Source: Planctomycetota bacterium (GTDB lineage Bacteria; Planctomycetota; Phycisphaerae; Sedimentisphaerales; Anaerobacaceae). Taken from it: 6,007 nt of DNA. Made by a program: the position numbers and the translations under genes. The stretch covers positions 1 through 6,007 of the forward strand of contig JAGLNB010000099.1 of assembly GCA_023139715.1 (NCBI GenBank). Direction: 5' to 3'. The notes beneath the pieces are model-generated. The model saw only the letters and a program-made list of their open reading frames with translations. It ran no database searches and was not told the DNA's origin. Of this stretch, positions 1 through 6,007 are shown piece after piece (positions within the stretch are counted from its first letter, which is position 1; each line of letters begins with the position of its first letter).

Positions 1-605
1 TGTACCATTGCTATTGTGGCTGAACTACTCTGCAAAAGCATTGTGATAAGAGCTCCTGCAATAACAGCGAGTAGCGGATTTCCTCCAAGCCATATCAGTG
101 CCTGCTGTGCCTGCTCGCTGTCTTTTAGAGGGCCAAAACCGTCTTTCATAAAAGCTATGCCGACAAAGAGTATGCCGAATCCAAGCAGCACCTGGCCGAT
201 ATTTCGTCTTTTTTGCGTATTACCAAGTGTTTGAACAAGAAACCCCAGCCCGATTGCCGGCAGTGCATAGGTTGTAATTTTGAATACAGCCAATCCCGAA
301 ACCAGCCAAGCGGTAAATGTTGTTCCTATATTTGCTCCGAGCACAACGCACAACGCCTGCCGTAAAGTCAGCAGAGAAGCGTTAACAAATCCGACAGCCA
401 TAACAGTCGTCGCCGAGCTGGATTGTATCAGGCAGGTGGTAAATGCTCCCACAAGAACAGCTATCATTCGGTGTTTTGTAAGAGCTGCCAGGAACTTCCG
501 CATTTTTTGTCCTGCGACTTTTTTCAAGCCATCGGACATTATTTTCATTCCGAACAGGAACAGTCCCAACCCCCCTATTGTACCAAAAATCATATCTCTA
601 ATCAT
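1..605 (-). CDS. Na+/phosphate cotransporter family protein (NptA/PF02690 type), C-terminus beyond window edge
   Basis: Reading the minus strand from an ATG at 605 gives 201 codons with no stop before the edge, so the gene is cut at its 3' end. The protein starts MIRDMIFGTIGGLGLFLFGM, a typical opening of the Na/Pi-cotransporter family, an inner-membrane carrier that imports inorganic phosphate with sodium. Both family repeat signatures are visible: QSSSATT at residues 61-67, followed by GFVNASLLTLRQA and GANIGTT (90-96), and a second QSSSAT at 192-197. Hydrophobic segments surround them. Many members carry a C-terminal PhoU-like domain; whether this one does lies outside the window. An in-frame stop at 621-623 limits the start to the ATG at 605 or the one at 593; I prefer 605 because a GAG lies about 12 nt upstream, although ribosome-binding signals are weak. 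It lies downstream of arfB on the same strand, with a 126-nt gap. Family assignment is firm; exact substrate is inferred. Confidence 0.93.
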   Translation of the reverse strand, partial: MIRDMIFGTIGGLGLFLFGMKIMSDGLKKVAGQKMRKFLAALTKHRMIAVLVGAFTTCLIQSSSATTVMAVGFVNASLLTLRQALCVVLGANIGTTFTAWLVSGLAVFKITTYALPAIGLGFLVQTLGNTQKRRNIGQVLLGFGILFVGIAFMKDGFGPLKDSEQAQQALIWLGGNPLLAVIAGALITMLLQSSSATIAMV

Positions 606-665
606 AAGTTTGTATCTCGTCTAATTTGTTGTACAGTTTGGCTATTGTTCTTGTCCTGCGCGGTA

Positions 666-694
666 GTTTTAGCTTGTTTGGTTTGAACGGTCAA
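666..694 (-). promoter_or_regulatory. Candidate sigma70-type promoter for the phosphate transporter gene
   Basis: On the minus strand, TTGACC (694-689, five of six matches to the -35 consensus) is followed after exactly 17 nt by TAAAAC (671-666, four of six matches to the -10). Transcription would begin near 659, leaving a leader of about 54 nt before the ATG at 605. I see no PHO-box-like tandem repeat here. Together with the 126-nt gap after arfB, this suggests the transporter has its own transcript, although read-through from arfB is possible because no terminator hairpin is visible in the gap. Confidence 0.4.
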
Positions 695-731
695 GTGGTT
701 TTTTGAGTGCTTTTGGAATTGGCGATATTTT

Positions 732-1154
732 TTATTCCATATCTATTTTTTGGGCTCTTTGTTTTTTTATATCACTTCTTTGTTTCTTTTTTTTGAGGCG
801 TTTTTCCTTTGCTGCGAGCGATGGTTTTGTCTTTTTCCTTACTGTTTTTTTCTTTATTGCCTGTCTTAATAAATCGGCCAGTTTTTCGATTGCCGCCTGA
901 CGATTTGCTCTTTGCGTTCGGTATTTTTGTGAAATTATTCTTATTACGCCGTTTTTATCTATTCTTGTTGCGAGCTTGGTTAGTATTTGCTTTTTTTGCA
1001 GATTCGAGAGGTTTTCATTTTCGACGACATTAAAGAAAGCGGTTACGCGGGTATTGACTTTATTTACGTTTTGCCCGCCGGGCCCGGAGCTTTTCGAGAA
1101 TTTGAAAACCAGCTCTTTTTCTGAAATGAATATATTGTTTTCGATTTCAATCAT
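732..1154 (-). CDS. arfB: Alternative ribosome-rescue factor / peptidyl-tRNA hydrolase ArfB (YaeJ family)
   Basis: This 140-residue protein has the RF-1-type catalytic domain without any codon-recognition domain. The signature SSGPGGQNVNKV spans residues 22-33, with the GGQ loop (26-28) that hydrolyses the ester bond of peptidyl-tRNA in the ribosomal P site. The C-terminal third (about 101-137) is very rich in Lys and Arg; it includes RKKTKPS (106-112) and a KRLKKKK stretch (118-124). This matches the basic ArfB tail, which enters the empty mRNA channel of ribosomes stalled on transcripts without a stop codon. The length equals that usual for ArfB, and the short basic tail distinguishes it from RF1/RF2 or a prfB fragment. 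The ATG at 1154 has only a weak GAG-containing upstream signal. The T-rich plus strand of this region is simply the complement of the AAA/AAG lysine codons. It is divergent from comEC and upstream of the phosphate transporter gene. Confidence 0.93.
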   Translation of the reverse strand: MIEIENNIFISEKELVFKFSKSSGPGGQNVNKVNTRVTAFFNVVENENLSNLQKKQILTKLATRIDKNGVIRIISQKYRTQRANRQAAIEKLADLLRQAIKKKTVRKKTKPSLAAKEKRLKKKKQRSDIKKQRAQKIDME

Positions 1155-1263
1155 TTTTTACGCTCGTATTTTATATATCGTCTTTTTTGTGGATTTGGCG
1201 TTATTACTAATACACAAAAATTGCTCTTGAGTATTGACTGGTTAATCGGTAGCTTATTTCTAT
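1155..1263. other. Divergent intergenic region between arfB and comEC
   Basis: These 109 AT-rich bases must hold the promoters of arfB (leftward) and of the comEC operon (rightward). A run resembling a -10 element, TATAAAAT read on the minus strand, lies about 12-20 nt before the arfB ATG, but I find no good -35 element at standard spacing. On the plus strand TAATAC (1208-1213) could be a -10 element for comEC, with only a weak TTGTGG 15 nt upstream. An in-frame stop at 1243-1245 bounds the comEC reading frame. I see no small gene or hairpin here. Confidence 0.5.
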
Positions 1264-3807
1264 ATGGACGAAATCCGGCAAAAATTGGCACTGCTAGACG
1301 AGCAGCTAACCAGCAGGAAAGATTCTTTCAAAAAAATCGCAGCCACCGCCCCGCTGCTCTTTGCGGCAACCGGCTTAATCGCAGGAATAATAATACAAAA
1401 TGCTTTTCCTTTGCCGCCAATTGCCTCGCTAATATCATTATTAATCTCCGCTGTTTTGTGTATCACTATTTATAAAAACAAACAAACTGATTCCAACGCA
1501 CTTATTTTTTTGAGCTGTGCAGCCGTTATTTGCTTTGCTTCACTTGGCTCAATTCGGCTGACTGGCTACAAACAACTATCGCCAAATAACATCAGCAATT
1601 TTATTTTGGATTCAGAGCAATCTCGACTGGCAACAATTCGCGGCTCGCTTATCACCGAGCCATATACAGCAAAAAATGAGCGGTGGCATTTTGCAAAATT
1701 TGCTTACACAGGTGCATACAGCAGTTTTTATCTAAAACTTGGCGAGATAAAAACTACGACCGGTTGGCAGAGGGCGACAGGCAAAATTCGTGTGTATATT
1801 TCCGAGCCGACTTTGGATTTAGAAGTCGGCGATTACATACAAGCCGACTGCTGGCTTGGCAGATTTAAAAAAGCTACCAATCCAGGCCAGTTTGACGTTG
1901 CAGAATATCTCGCTAACAGAAATATTTTTATTACCGCTTCTGTTAAATCGCGAGGCAATATCGAATTATTAGAAGTTCATCCTGCCGGACTTTTCATAAG
2001 ATTGAAAACAAAACTAAAACAAATTGCTACTGAAGCATTATTGGATTCCAGTCCCCCGCAGGAATCAAGCTATGGTTTATTGAACGCATTGCTGCTGGGC
2101 AACAGGGGAAATATTGACAGCGAAACTTACAAGTCATTTCAAAAAACCGGCTTATTGCATTTCATAAGTTTATCGGGAATGCACCTTGCAATTTTTGTCG
2201 GGATTATCTGGTGGCTGTGCAAATCCATAGGGCTATTAAAACCGGCCAGAGCTGTTATTATTTTTTTACTGGTTGTCCCGCCAAGAGCCCCAACTCTTCG
2301 AGCAGCGATTATAGCTTTTGTTTTTTGTGTTTCACTTCTTTTTCGCCGCAGCTCAAATTCGCTTAATACATTATCACTTGCCGCAATAATTTTATTGTTA
2401 ATACAGCCAACCGGACTATTCACAGCCGGCTGGCAGCTGTCATTTACCGCTGTTCTTGGCATCATACTCTTTACAAACCGAATTCATTTTTTCCTTTACG
2501 AAAAAATTGCAAATTTGTCATTTGGCAAAACAACAAAACCATTTTTTCGCATAGCCGCAAAATCCGGCGTATACTTATTACAGCTATTTTCAGTTGGCAT
2601 CGCCGCATGGCTGGCCGGTGCTGGCATTTTGTTATATCATTTTTACACAATAAATCCGCTAACCTGCTTATGGACGGTAATTGCTTTTCCGTTTGTAGCA
2701 GTGATTCTAACTGTCGGCTATTTGAAAATAGTTTTGTCTTTTTTATTGCCGACTGTCTCTTTAATGCTTTCTTTTGTTGCTGCGGCTCTTGCTGATTGGC
2801 TGATTTGGCTCGTAAAATTCATTTCGGATTTAGATATTTCTCAAATCCTGATTGGCCACGTGCCGATTATGCTGATAGTTTTCTATTATTGTTTTATTTT
2901 CTTTGCGGGTTTTATTTATTTTCGCAATCACCGGCTTAAAAAGGTAATCTGCATAGCGGCTTGCCTTTTAATAATTGTTTTTTTAACCGGCCTTAAATGG
3001 CAGAGAACGCACCCAAAAGACTTAACAATAACAGCTCTTGACGTTGGCCATGGCCAGGCGATATTAGTTGAATTTCCCGGCAGGACAAAAATTTTATTCG
3101 ATGCAGGGTCATTGCATAGGCATAATGTTGGTTCAAAAATCATATCGCCCTTTCTTGACTACAAAGGCATTGGCAAAATCGATTCCAAAATCATAAGTCA
3201 CGGCGATGTGGACCATATCAACGCTATACCTGAAGTTGTCGAAAACTGCAAAGTTGATAGCATTTACGCAAATGAGGGTTTTCTATCAGAATTGAAAGAA
3301 AATCCCAGGAACACCGTAAAATTCCTGACCGATTTTTTATTCCAAAGAGGCCTTGGAATCCAGCCATTAGCAGATGGTTTTAATTTGTACAGTAATACCG
3401 ATATAAAGTTTCTCTGGCCGAACAAAAAGTTTCTAAAAGACATCGCAGAATTAAGTAACAACAATAAATCACTGGTTTCGTTGATTGAATTTAGTGGTGT
3501 TAAAGTGCTTTTGTGTTCCGACATTGAATATTTTGCACAGGAAAAACTTTTTGAAATTCATCCTGACTTAAAAGCTGACATTGTTGTTGTACCGCATCAC
3601 GGTTCAGCCAAAACATTATCTGAAGATTTCATCACAAAACTCAATGCAAAAATTTTAATATCGAGCTGTGGCCGTGGAAACTACCAAAAATGTCTGCTTA
3701 CTCCCGGAATAAACAAAACAAAATCATTCTATACCGCCGGCGATGGAGCTATTAGCATTTGCATAAATCGAGACAGCAGAGTAAAATCATCAGCATATAT
3801 TTTTTAG
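1264..3807 (+). CDS. comEC: ComEC/Rec2-family DNA internalisation protein
   Basis: This 847-residue polytopic membrane protein has the full ComEC architecture; the family forms the inner-membrane channel that carries single-stranded DNA into the cytoplasm in transformation. After a polar start (1-28) come hydrophobic segments at about 30-46, 52-70 and 79-96, then a soluble OB-fold (DUF4131-like) region at about 120-235 ending in NPGQFDVAEYLANRNIF. The competence core (about 260-540) includes LLLGNRGNID, then FISLSGMHL at 300-308 and PPRAPTLRAA near 339-348. After further membrane segments the C-terminal metallo-beta-lactamase-like domain starts at about 588: DVGHG at 593, the metal motif SHGDVDH at 645-651, D753 in CSDIE, and VPHHGS at 776-781. 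All expected ligands are present, so the putative nuclease site looks intact. An in-frame stop at 1243-1245 limits upstream extension. The ATG has no clear Shine-Dalgarno, so a downstream start cannot be excluded. It appears to head an operon with the phosphatase gene 15 nt downstream. Confidence 0.96.
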   Translation: MDEIRQKLALLDEQLTSRKDSFKKIAATAPLLFAATGLIAGIIIQNAFPLPPIASLISLLISAVLCITIYKNKQTDSNALIFLSCAAVICFASLGSIRLTGYKQLSPNNISNFILDSEQSRLATIRGSLITEPYTAKNERWHFAKFAYTGAYSSFYLKLGEIKTTTGWQRATGKIRVYISEPTLDLEVGDYIQADCWLGRFKKATNPGQFDVAEYLANRNIFITASVKSRGNIELLEVHPAGLFIRLKTKLKQIATEALLDSSPPQESSYGLLNALLLGNRGNIDSETYKSFQKTGLLHFISLSGMHLAIFVGIIWWLCKSIGLLKPARAVIIFLLVVPPRAPTLRAAIIAFVFCVSLLFRRSSNSLNTLSLAAIILLLIQPTGLFTAGWQLSFTAVLGIILFTNRIHFFLYEKIANLSFGKTTKPFFRIAAKSGVYLLQLFSVGIAAWLAGAGILLYHFYTINPLTCLWTVIAFPFVAVILTVGYLKIVLSFLLPTVSLMLSFVAAALADWLIWLVKFISDLDISQILIGHVPIMLIVFYYCFIFFAGFIYFRNHRLKKVICIAACLLIIVFLTGLKWQRTHPKDLTITALDVGHGQAILVEFPGRTKILFDAGSLHRHNVGSKIISPFLDYKGIGKIDSKIISHGDVDHINAIPEVVENCKVDSIYANEGFLSELKENPRNTVKFLTDFLFQRGLGIQPLADGFNLYSNTDIKFLWPNKKFLKDIAELSNNNKSLVSLIEFSGVKVLLCSDIEYFAQEKLFEIHPDLKADIVVVPHHGSAKTLSEDFITKLNAKILISSCGRGNYQKCLLTPGINKTKSFYTAGDGAISICINRDSRVKSSAYIF
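1806..1830. repeat. 8-bp inverted repeat inside comEC
   Basis: GCCGACTT (1806-1813) and AAGTCGGC (1823-1830) are perfect complements separated by 9 nt, giving a GC-rich potential hairpin in the OB-fold coding region. A further direct copy of GCCGACT lies at 1843-1849. It lies inside an intact reading frame with no T-tract after it, so it is not a typical terminator. It may be chance, helped by the gene's frequent GCC and GGC codons. Confidence 0.5.
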
Positions 3808-3810
3808 GAG
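3806..3810 (+). promoter_or_regulatory. Ribosome binding site of the alkaline phosphatase gene, overlapping the comEC stop codon
   Basis: AGGAG shares its first two bases with the TAG stop of comEC (3805-3807) and lies 12 nt before the ATG at 3823. This is one of the two clear Shine-Dalgarno sequences in the window. The spacing is somewhat long. The overlap places terminating comEC ribosomes on this site and supports co-translation of the two genes from one mRNA. Confidence 0.7.
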
Positions 3811-3822
3811 AATTCAACCACT

Positions 3823-5043
3823 ATGAAAAAAATTGTAAAAACCCTTACTGTAATTATTTTAACAGTTCTTATTTCAGCAACGCTGTGCTTTGGCGATGCG
3901 AACACAACTTTCAGTTATCCCACTGCCAAATTAGATGTAAGCGACATAAGTTTTTATCAGCCGTCTTCGGATATAACGCCTTACCCGGTTGCTCGCAGTA
4001 AAAAGGTAAAGAATATTATATTCTGTATCGGCGATGGTATGGGCTTGTCGCAGGTTGAAGCTTCACGGCTTAAAGCAGCCGGCAGTGCTGGCGTGCTTTA
4101 TATGGAACGTATGCCTTTTGTTGGGCTTAATCGAACACATTCAGCCAACGCCCTTGTAACCGATTCAGCCGCAGCGGTAACAGCTCTTGCCTGCGGAATA
4201 AAAACCAATAACGGGATACTCGGTATGGCTCCTGACAAAACAAAATATCAAACTATTCTCGAAGCTGCAAAAAACAAAGGCAAACGAACCGGCCTTGTCG
4301 CAACCTGCGGCATAACGCACGCTACACCTGCCGGTTTTGCCTCGCACGTAAAAAGTCGAAACAATCGAGCCAAAATAGCCGAGCAAATGCTCGCAAATAA
4401 AGTAAATGTTATGCTTGCCGGCGGCTGGGAATATTTCCTGCCAAAATCCCATCTGGGCAGCAAAAGAAAAGATGAAAGAAATCTAATAGAAGAAGCTAAA
4501 TCTGCCGGCTATGAGTATATACAAACTCCGCAGGAACTAAGTTCAGCAAAATCGCTGTATTTACTCGGCCTTTTCCAGCCGGGGGCACTAACCACCAATC
4601 CGCCGGAGCCGACTCTTGCGGAACTGGCCGAAAAAGCTATTGAAGTTTTGAATTGCAAAAAGAAGGGTTTCTTCCTGATGGTTGAAGGCAGTCAAATCGA
4701 CTGGGCCTGCCATGATAATAATATTGATAATGCCGTCAAACAAACGCTGCTCTTTGACCAGGCGGTCAAAGTTGCAATTGATTTTGCATTGAAAGATAAA
4801 CACACGCTGGTAGTTGTAACCGCTGACCATGAGACAGGAGGCCTTACAATTCCAGGCGGTGATTTAGCCGGCAAAAAAATTGACACCAAATGGTCAACAG
4901 GCGGCCATTCAGCTATGGATGTGCCAATTTATGCGTTTGGGCCAAGGGCCGAAATTTTTTCCGGCGTTTATGATAATACCGATATACCGAAAAAATTTGC
5001 AAAACTGTTTGGCATAAAAAAATTCCCAAAGCAGCTTAAATAG
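3823..5043 (+). CDS. Exported alkaline phosphatase (PhoA/PF00245 family)
   Basis: The 406-residue protein begins with a signal peptide: MKK followed by a hydrophobic core to about residue 20, with probable cleavage around residues 22-26. The mature enzyme should act in the periplasm or outside the cell, releasing phosphate from phosphomonoesters. Essentially every active-site element of the family is readable: metal ligand D71 in CIGDGMG, nucleophile S115 in VTDSAAA, H166 and T168 in THATPAGFASHV (His where E. coli PhoA has D153), R179 as the likely substrate-binding Arg, then E288, D293 and H297 in VEGSQIDWACH, D335-H336 in TADHETGG, and H362 in STGGHS. The spacing from H336 to H362 is shorter than in E. 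coli PhoA, consistent with a compact family member. There is no C-terminal anchor. It follows comEC closely and is 2 nt ahead of a small gene. Function as a phosphatase is firm; phosphodiesterase side activity or preferred substrate is unknown. Confidence 0.96.
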   Translation: MKKIVKTLTVIILTVLISATLCFGDANTTFSYPTAKLDVSDISFYQPSSDITPYPVARSKKVKNIIFCIGDGMGLSQVEASRLKAAGSAGVLYMERMPFVGLNRTHSANALVTDSAAAVTALACGIKTNNGILGMAPDKTKYQTILEAAKNKGKRTGLVATCGITHATPAGFASHVKSRNNRAKIAEQMLANKVNVMLAGGWEYFLPKSHLGSKRKDERNLIEEAKSAGYEYIQTPQELSSAKSLYLLGLFQPGALTTNPPEPTLAELAEKAIEVLNCKKKGFFLMVEGSQIDWACHDNNIDNAVKQTLLFDQAVKVAIDFALKDKHTLVVVTADHETGGLTIPGGDLAGKKIDTKWSTGGHSAMDVPIYAFGPRAEIFSGVYDNTDIPKKFAKLFGIKKFPKQLK

Positions 5044-5045
5044 AT

Positions 5046-5252
5046 ATGGCGGAAACTGTTATAAGAAAAGATGCGACAGCTGATTTGAAAATAAAAATCG
5101 GCGACAGAATTCGTAATGGCCAGATTGTCAGTGCAAAAACAAATTCCGCTTGCGAACAACTGACAACGCTGCCCATATCAGGCACCGTAAAAAGCATTCG
5201 CTTTAACGGTAATAGTCACGAATTTATTATCGTGGTTTCAGACACAAAATAA
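5046..5252 (+). CDS. Small protein with a barrel-sandwich (biotinyl/lipoyl-like) domain, function unknown
   Basis: This 68-residue protein starts 2 nt after the phosphatase stop codon and has no Shine-Dalgarno of its own, so translation is probably coupled. I do not recognise the gene. The sequence KIGDRIRNGQIVSAKT (residues 16-31) followed by LPISGTVKSI (42-51) has the spacing of a biotinyl/lipoyl-like half-barrel: a Gly-Asp turn, a Gly-Gln turn, then Pro-x-x-Gly-x-Val. Similar modules occur in RnfC-type proteins and membrane-fusion proteins. The usual modified lysine in an (A/M)-M-K turn is missing; the equivalent stretch reads SACEQLTTLP. There is no signal peptide or membrane segment, so the product should stay in the cytoplasm, unlike the phosphatase. 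The frame is open and fits tightly between a stop codon and a convergent neighbour, which supports a real gene. The fold is inferred by eye only. Confidence 0.68.
   Translation: MAETVIRKDATADLKIKIGDRIRNGQIVSAKTNSACEQLTTLPISGTVKSIRFNGNSHEFIIVVSDTK
5125..5166. repeat. Interrupted inverted repeat inside the 68-residue gene
   Basis: TTGTCAGT (5125-5132) and ACTGACAA (5159-5166) are perfect complements. Directly inside, GCAA (5133-5136) pairs with TTGC (5150-5153), leaving a 13-nt loop and a 5-nt bulge (5154-5158). The combined 12 base pairs could fold in the mRNA. It lies in coding sequence and has no following T-tract. An 8-bp arm pair at this distance is expected a few times per 6 kb by chance; the inner 4 bp make it slightly more notable. 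Confidence 0.4.
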
Positions 5253-5271
5253 TCAACAGTAATTCCGCTTA

Positions 5272-5961
5272 TCATTTCATATAGACAACGATTTCCACTC
5301 TGCGATTTCTTGCTTTTCCGGAAGTATTTGCATTTGAAGCAATTGGCTTGCCTGCTCCGCAACCAACAGCCCGAATCCTATCTTCAGGTATGCCCTTGCT
5401 AACCAAATATCTGACAACGGAAAGTGAACGCTGAGCCGAGAGCTCCCAATTGTCTTTCCATCCGGATTTTTTGATTGGGTCAGTATCAGTGTGACCAACC
5501 ACATCTATCTGCCTGCCGGAATACTGGCTCTGCAATACAGAAAGAATATGATTAAGTTCTACACTGGTTGCCTTTTTGAGCGTGGCTTTGCCGGCATTAA
5601 AGAGTATTGCGTTTGGAAGAGTTACTGTAATTGTTCCGGCTGCCGGATCAAAAGATACATCGTATCCCTCTCCAAAACCAGAAGCTTCGGCTGGGCTTTC
5701 GTTGCGCTCAGCGATTTTTTCCTGAAGCTCTTCTATAGTTTGCTGACTTTGCGAAACCTGGTCAGCAAGTTCACCTTTCTGCATTCTCTCACTTTCGAGT
5801 AGGCCAAGCGTATTTTGATGCTCTACATTCAGGGCCTGATATTTTTTCTTCCAGCTTGTACAGCCGGATGTAAAAATCGCAAAAATCATAAAAGAGCAAA
5901 GGGCCAAAAGCACTATTCTGTTGTAAACGGTTGAATATGTTATTTTTTTCGCAGCTTGCAT
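5272..5961 (-). CDS. OmpA-family peptidoglycan-binding lipoprotein
   Basis: With the ATG at 5961 the product has 229 residues. A positively charged start and hydrophobic stretch (about 16-33) end at FTSGC with Cys34, a lipoprotein signal with Thr rather than the usual Leu at position -3. Residues 37-86 are polar and rich in Glu, Gln and Lys with heptad-like spacing, suggesting a coiled-coil stalk. From about 100 comes an OmpA/MotB C-terminal domain: ILFNAGKATL (119-128), VVGHTD (154-159), the peptidoglycan-contact segment NWELSAQRS (171-179), VGCGAGKP (199-206) and NRRVEIVV (219-226). It should tether the outer membrane to the cell wall, as Pal and similar proteins do. An in-frame ATG 12 codons upstream (5997) exists, but the one at 5961 has a proper ribosome-binding site. 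It converges on the small gene, with 19 nt between stop codons. No tol or pal partner is in the window, so I do not call it Pal; a MotB-like protein is less likely because of the lipobox and stalk. Confidence 0.92.
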   Translation of the reverse strand: MQAAKKITYSTVYNRIVLLALCSFMIFAIFTSGCTSWKKKYQALNVEHQNTLGLLESERMQKGELADQVSQSQQTIEELQEKIAERNESPAEASGFGEGYDVSFDPAAGTITVTLPNAILFNAGKATLKKATSVELNHILSVLQSQYSGRQIDVVGHTDTDPIKKSGWKDNWELSAQRSLSVVRYLVSKGIPEDRIRAVGCGAGKPIASNANTSGKARNRRVEIVVYMK

Positions 5962-5968
5962 TTTGAAA

Positions 5969-5974
5969 TCTCCC
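5969..5974 (-). promoter_or_regulatory. Ribosome binding site deciding the start of the OmpA-family lipoprotein gene
   Basis: GGGAGA on the minus strand lies 7 nt before the ATG at 5961, ideal Shine-Dalgarno spacing. The in-frame ATG at 5997 has nothing comparable within the 10 bases left to the window edge, and starting there would put 12 extra polar residues before the signal peptide. This supports the shorter 229-residue product. Confidence 0.75.
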
Positions 5975-6007
5975 TTTTTATTTATGGTTAGTACCAAATT
6001 TTCAAAC

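Noticed and set aside
280..624. Plus-strand open frame of 114 codons at the left end
   Set aside because: It is the antisense of the phosphate transporter, whose QSSSAT and GANIGTT motifs are clear on the other strand.
731..1020. Strongly T-rich stretch on the plus strand, resembling terminators or low-complexity DNA
   Set aside because: It is the complement of lysine codons in the basic tail and body of ArfB; no stem precedes the T runs.
732..1154. Possible fragment of release factor prfB
   Set aside because: Length and the short basic C-terminal tail match complete ArfB, and there is no remnant of a codon-recognition domain.
1234..1263. TTGACT at 1234-1239 as a -35 element for comEC
   Set aside because: At 16-18 nt spacing the -10 position has only about two consensus matches and would overlap the start codon.
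2139..2465. Minus-strand open frame of 108 codons inside comEC
   Set aside because: It is opposite the conserved competence core; the translated product has no recognisable features.
5491..5802. Plus-strand open frame of 103 codons opposite the OmpA-type gene
   Set aside because: It is antisense to a protein with an intact GHTD motif and OmpA C-terminal domain; no ribosome-binding site or recognisable domain.
5962..6007. Promoter for the lipoprotein gene near the right edge (TTGAAA on the minus strand)
   Set aside because: The best -10-like sequence sits at a poor spacing and the window ends too soon to judge.

Overview
The window carries five complete protein-coding genes and one partial one, densely packed, with no RNA genes, insertion sequences, CRISPR arrays or phage genes that I can recognise. 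Base composition looks moderately AT-rich. A secreted phosphatase with a signal peptide, an OmpA-type lipoprotein and a ComEC channel point to a diderm (Gram-negative-type) bacterium. Several starts lack a clear Shine-Dalgarno sequence. My guess is a moderate-GC member of the Planctomycetota (Phycisphaerae-like), but this is an impression of protein style and not something the sequence proves.

Left part, minus strand (1-1154): a Na+/phosphate cotransporter family gene runs off the left edge (start at 605). Upstream of it, on the same strand, is a complete arfB-like gene for a ribosome-rescue peptidyl-tRNA hydrolase (732-1154). The 126-nt gap between them holds a plausible sigma70-type promoter for the transporter.

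Middle, plus strand (1264-5252): after a 109-nt divergent intergenic region comes a probable three-gene operon: full-length comEC (inner-membrane DNA-uptake channel with OB-fold, competence core and metallo-beta-lactamase domains), an exported PhoA-type alkaline phosphatase, and a 68-residue protein of unknown role that looks like a small barrel-sandwich (biotinyl/lipoyl-like) domain without the modifiable lysine. Spacing is 15 nt and then 2 nt, so the three are probably co-transcribed and the last two translationally coupled.

Right part, minus strand (5272-5961): an OmpA-family lipoprotein with a lipobox, a coiled-coil stalk and a peptidoglycan-binding domain converges on the operon with only 19 nt between stop codons.

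The common thread is phosphorus and DNA: a phosphate importer, a periplasmic or secreted phosphatase, and a DNA-import channel lie within 5 kb. Phosphate scavenging from nucleic acid or phosphomonoesters is an attractive reading, but only the gene order supports it. Otherwise the window looks like ordinary chromosomal housekeeping; the least explained element is the 68-residue gene.
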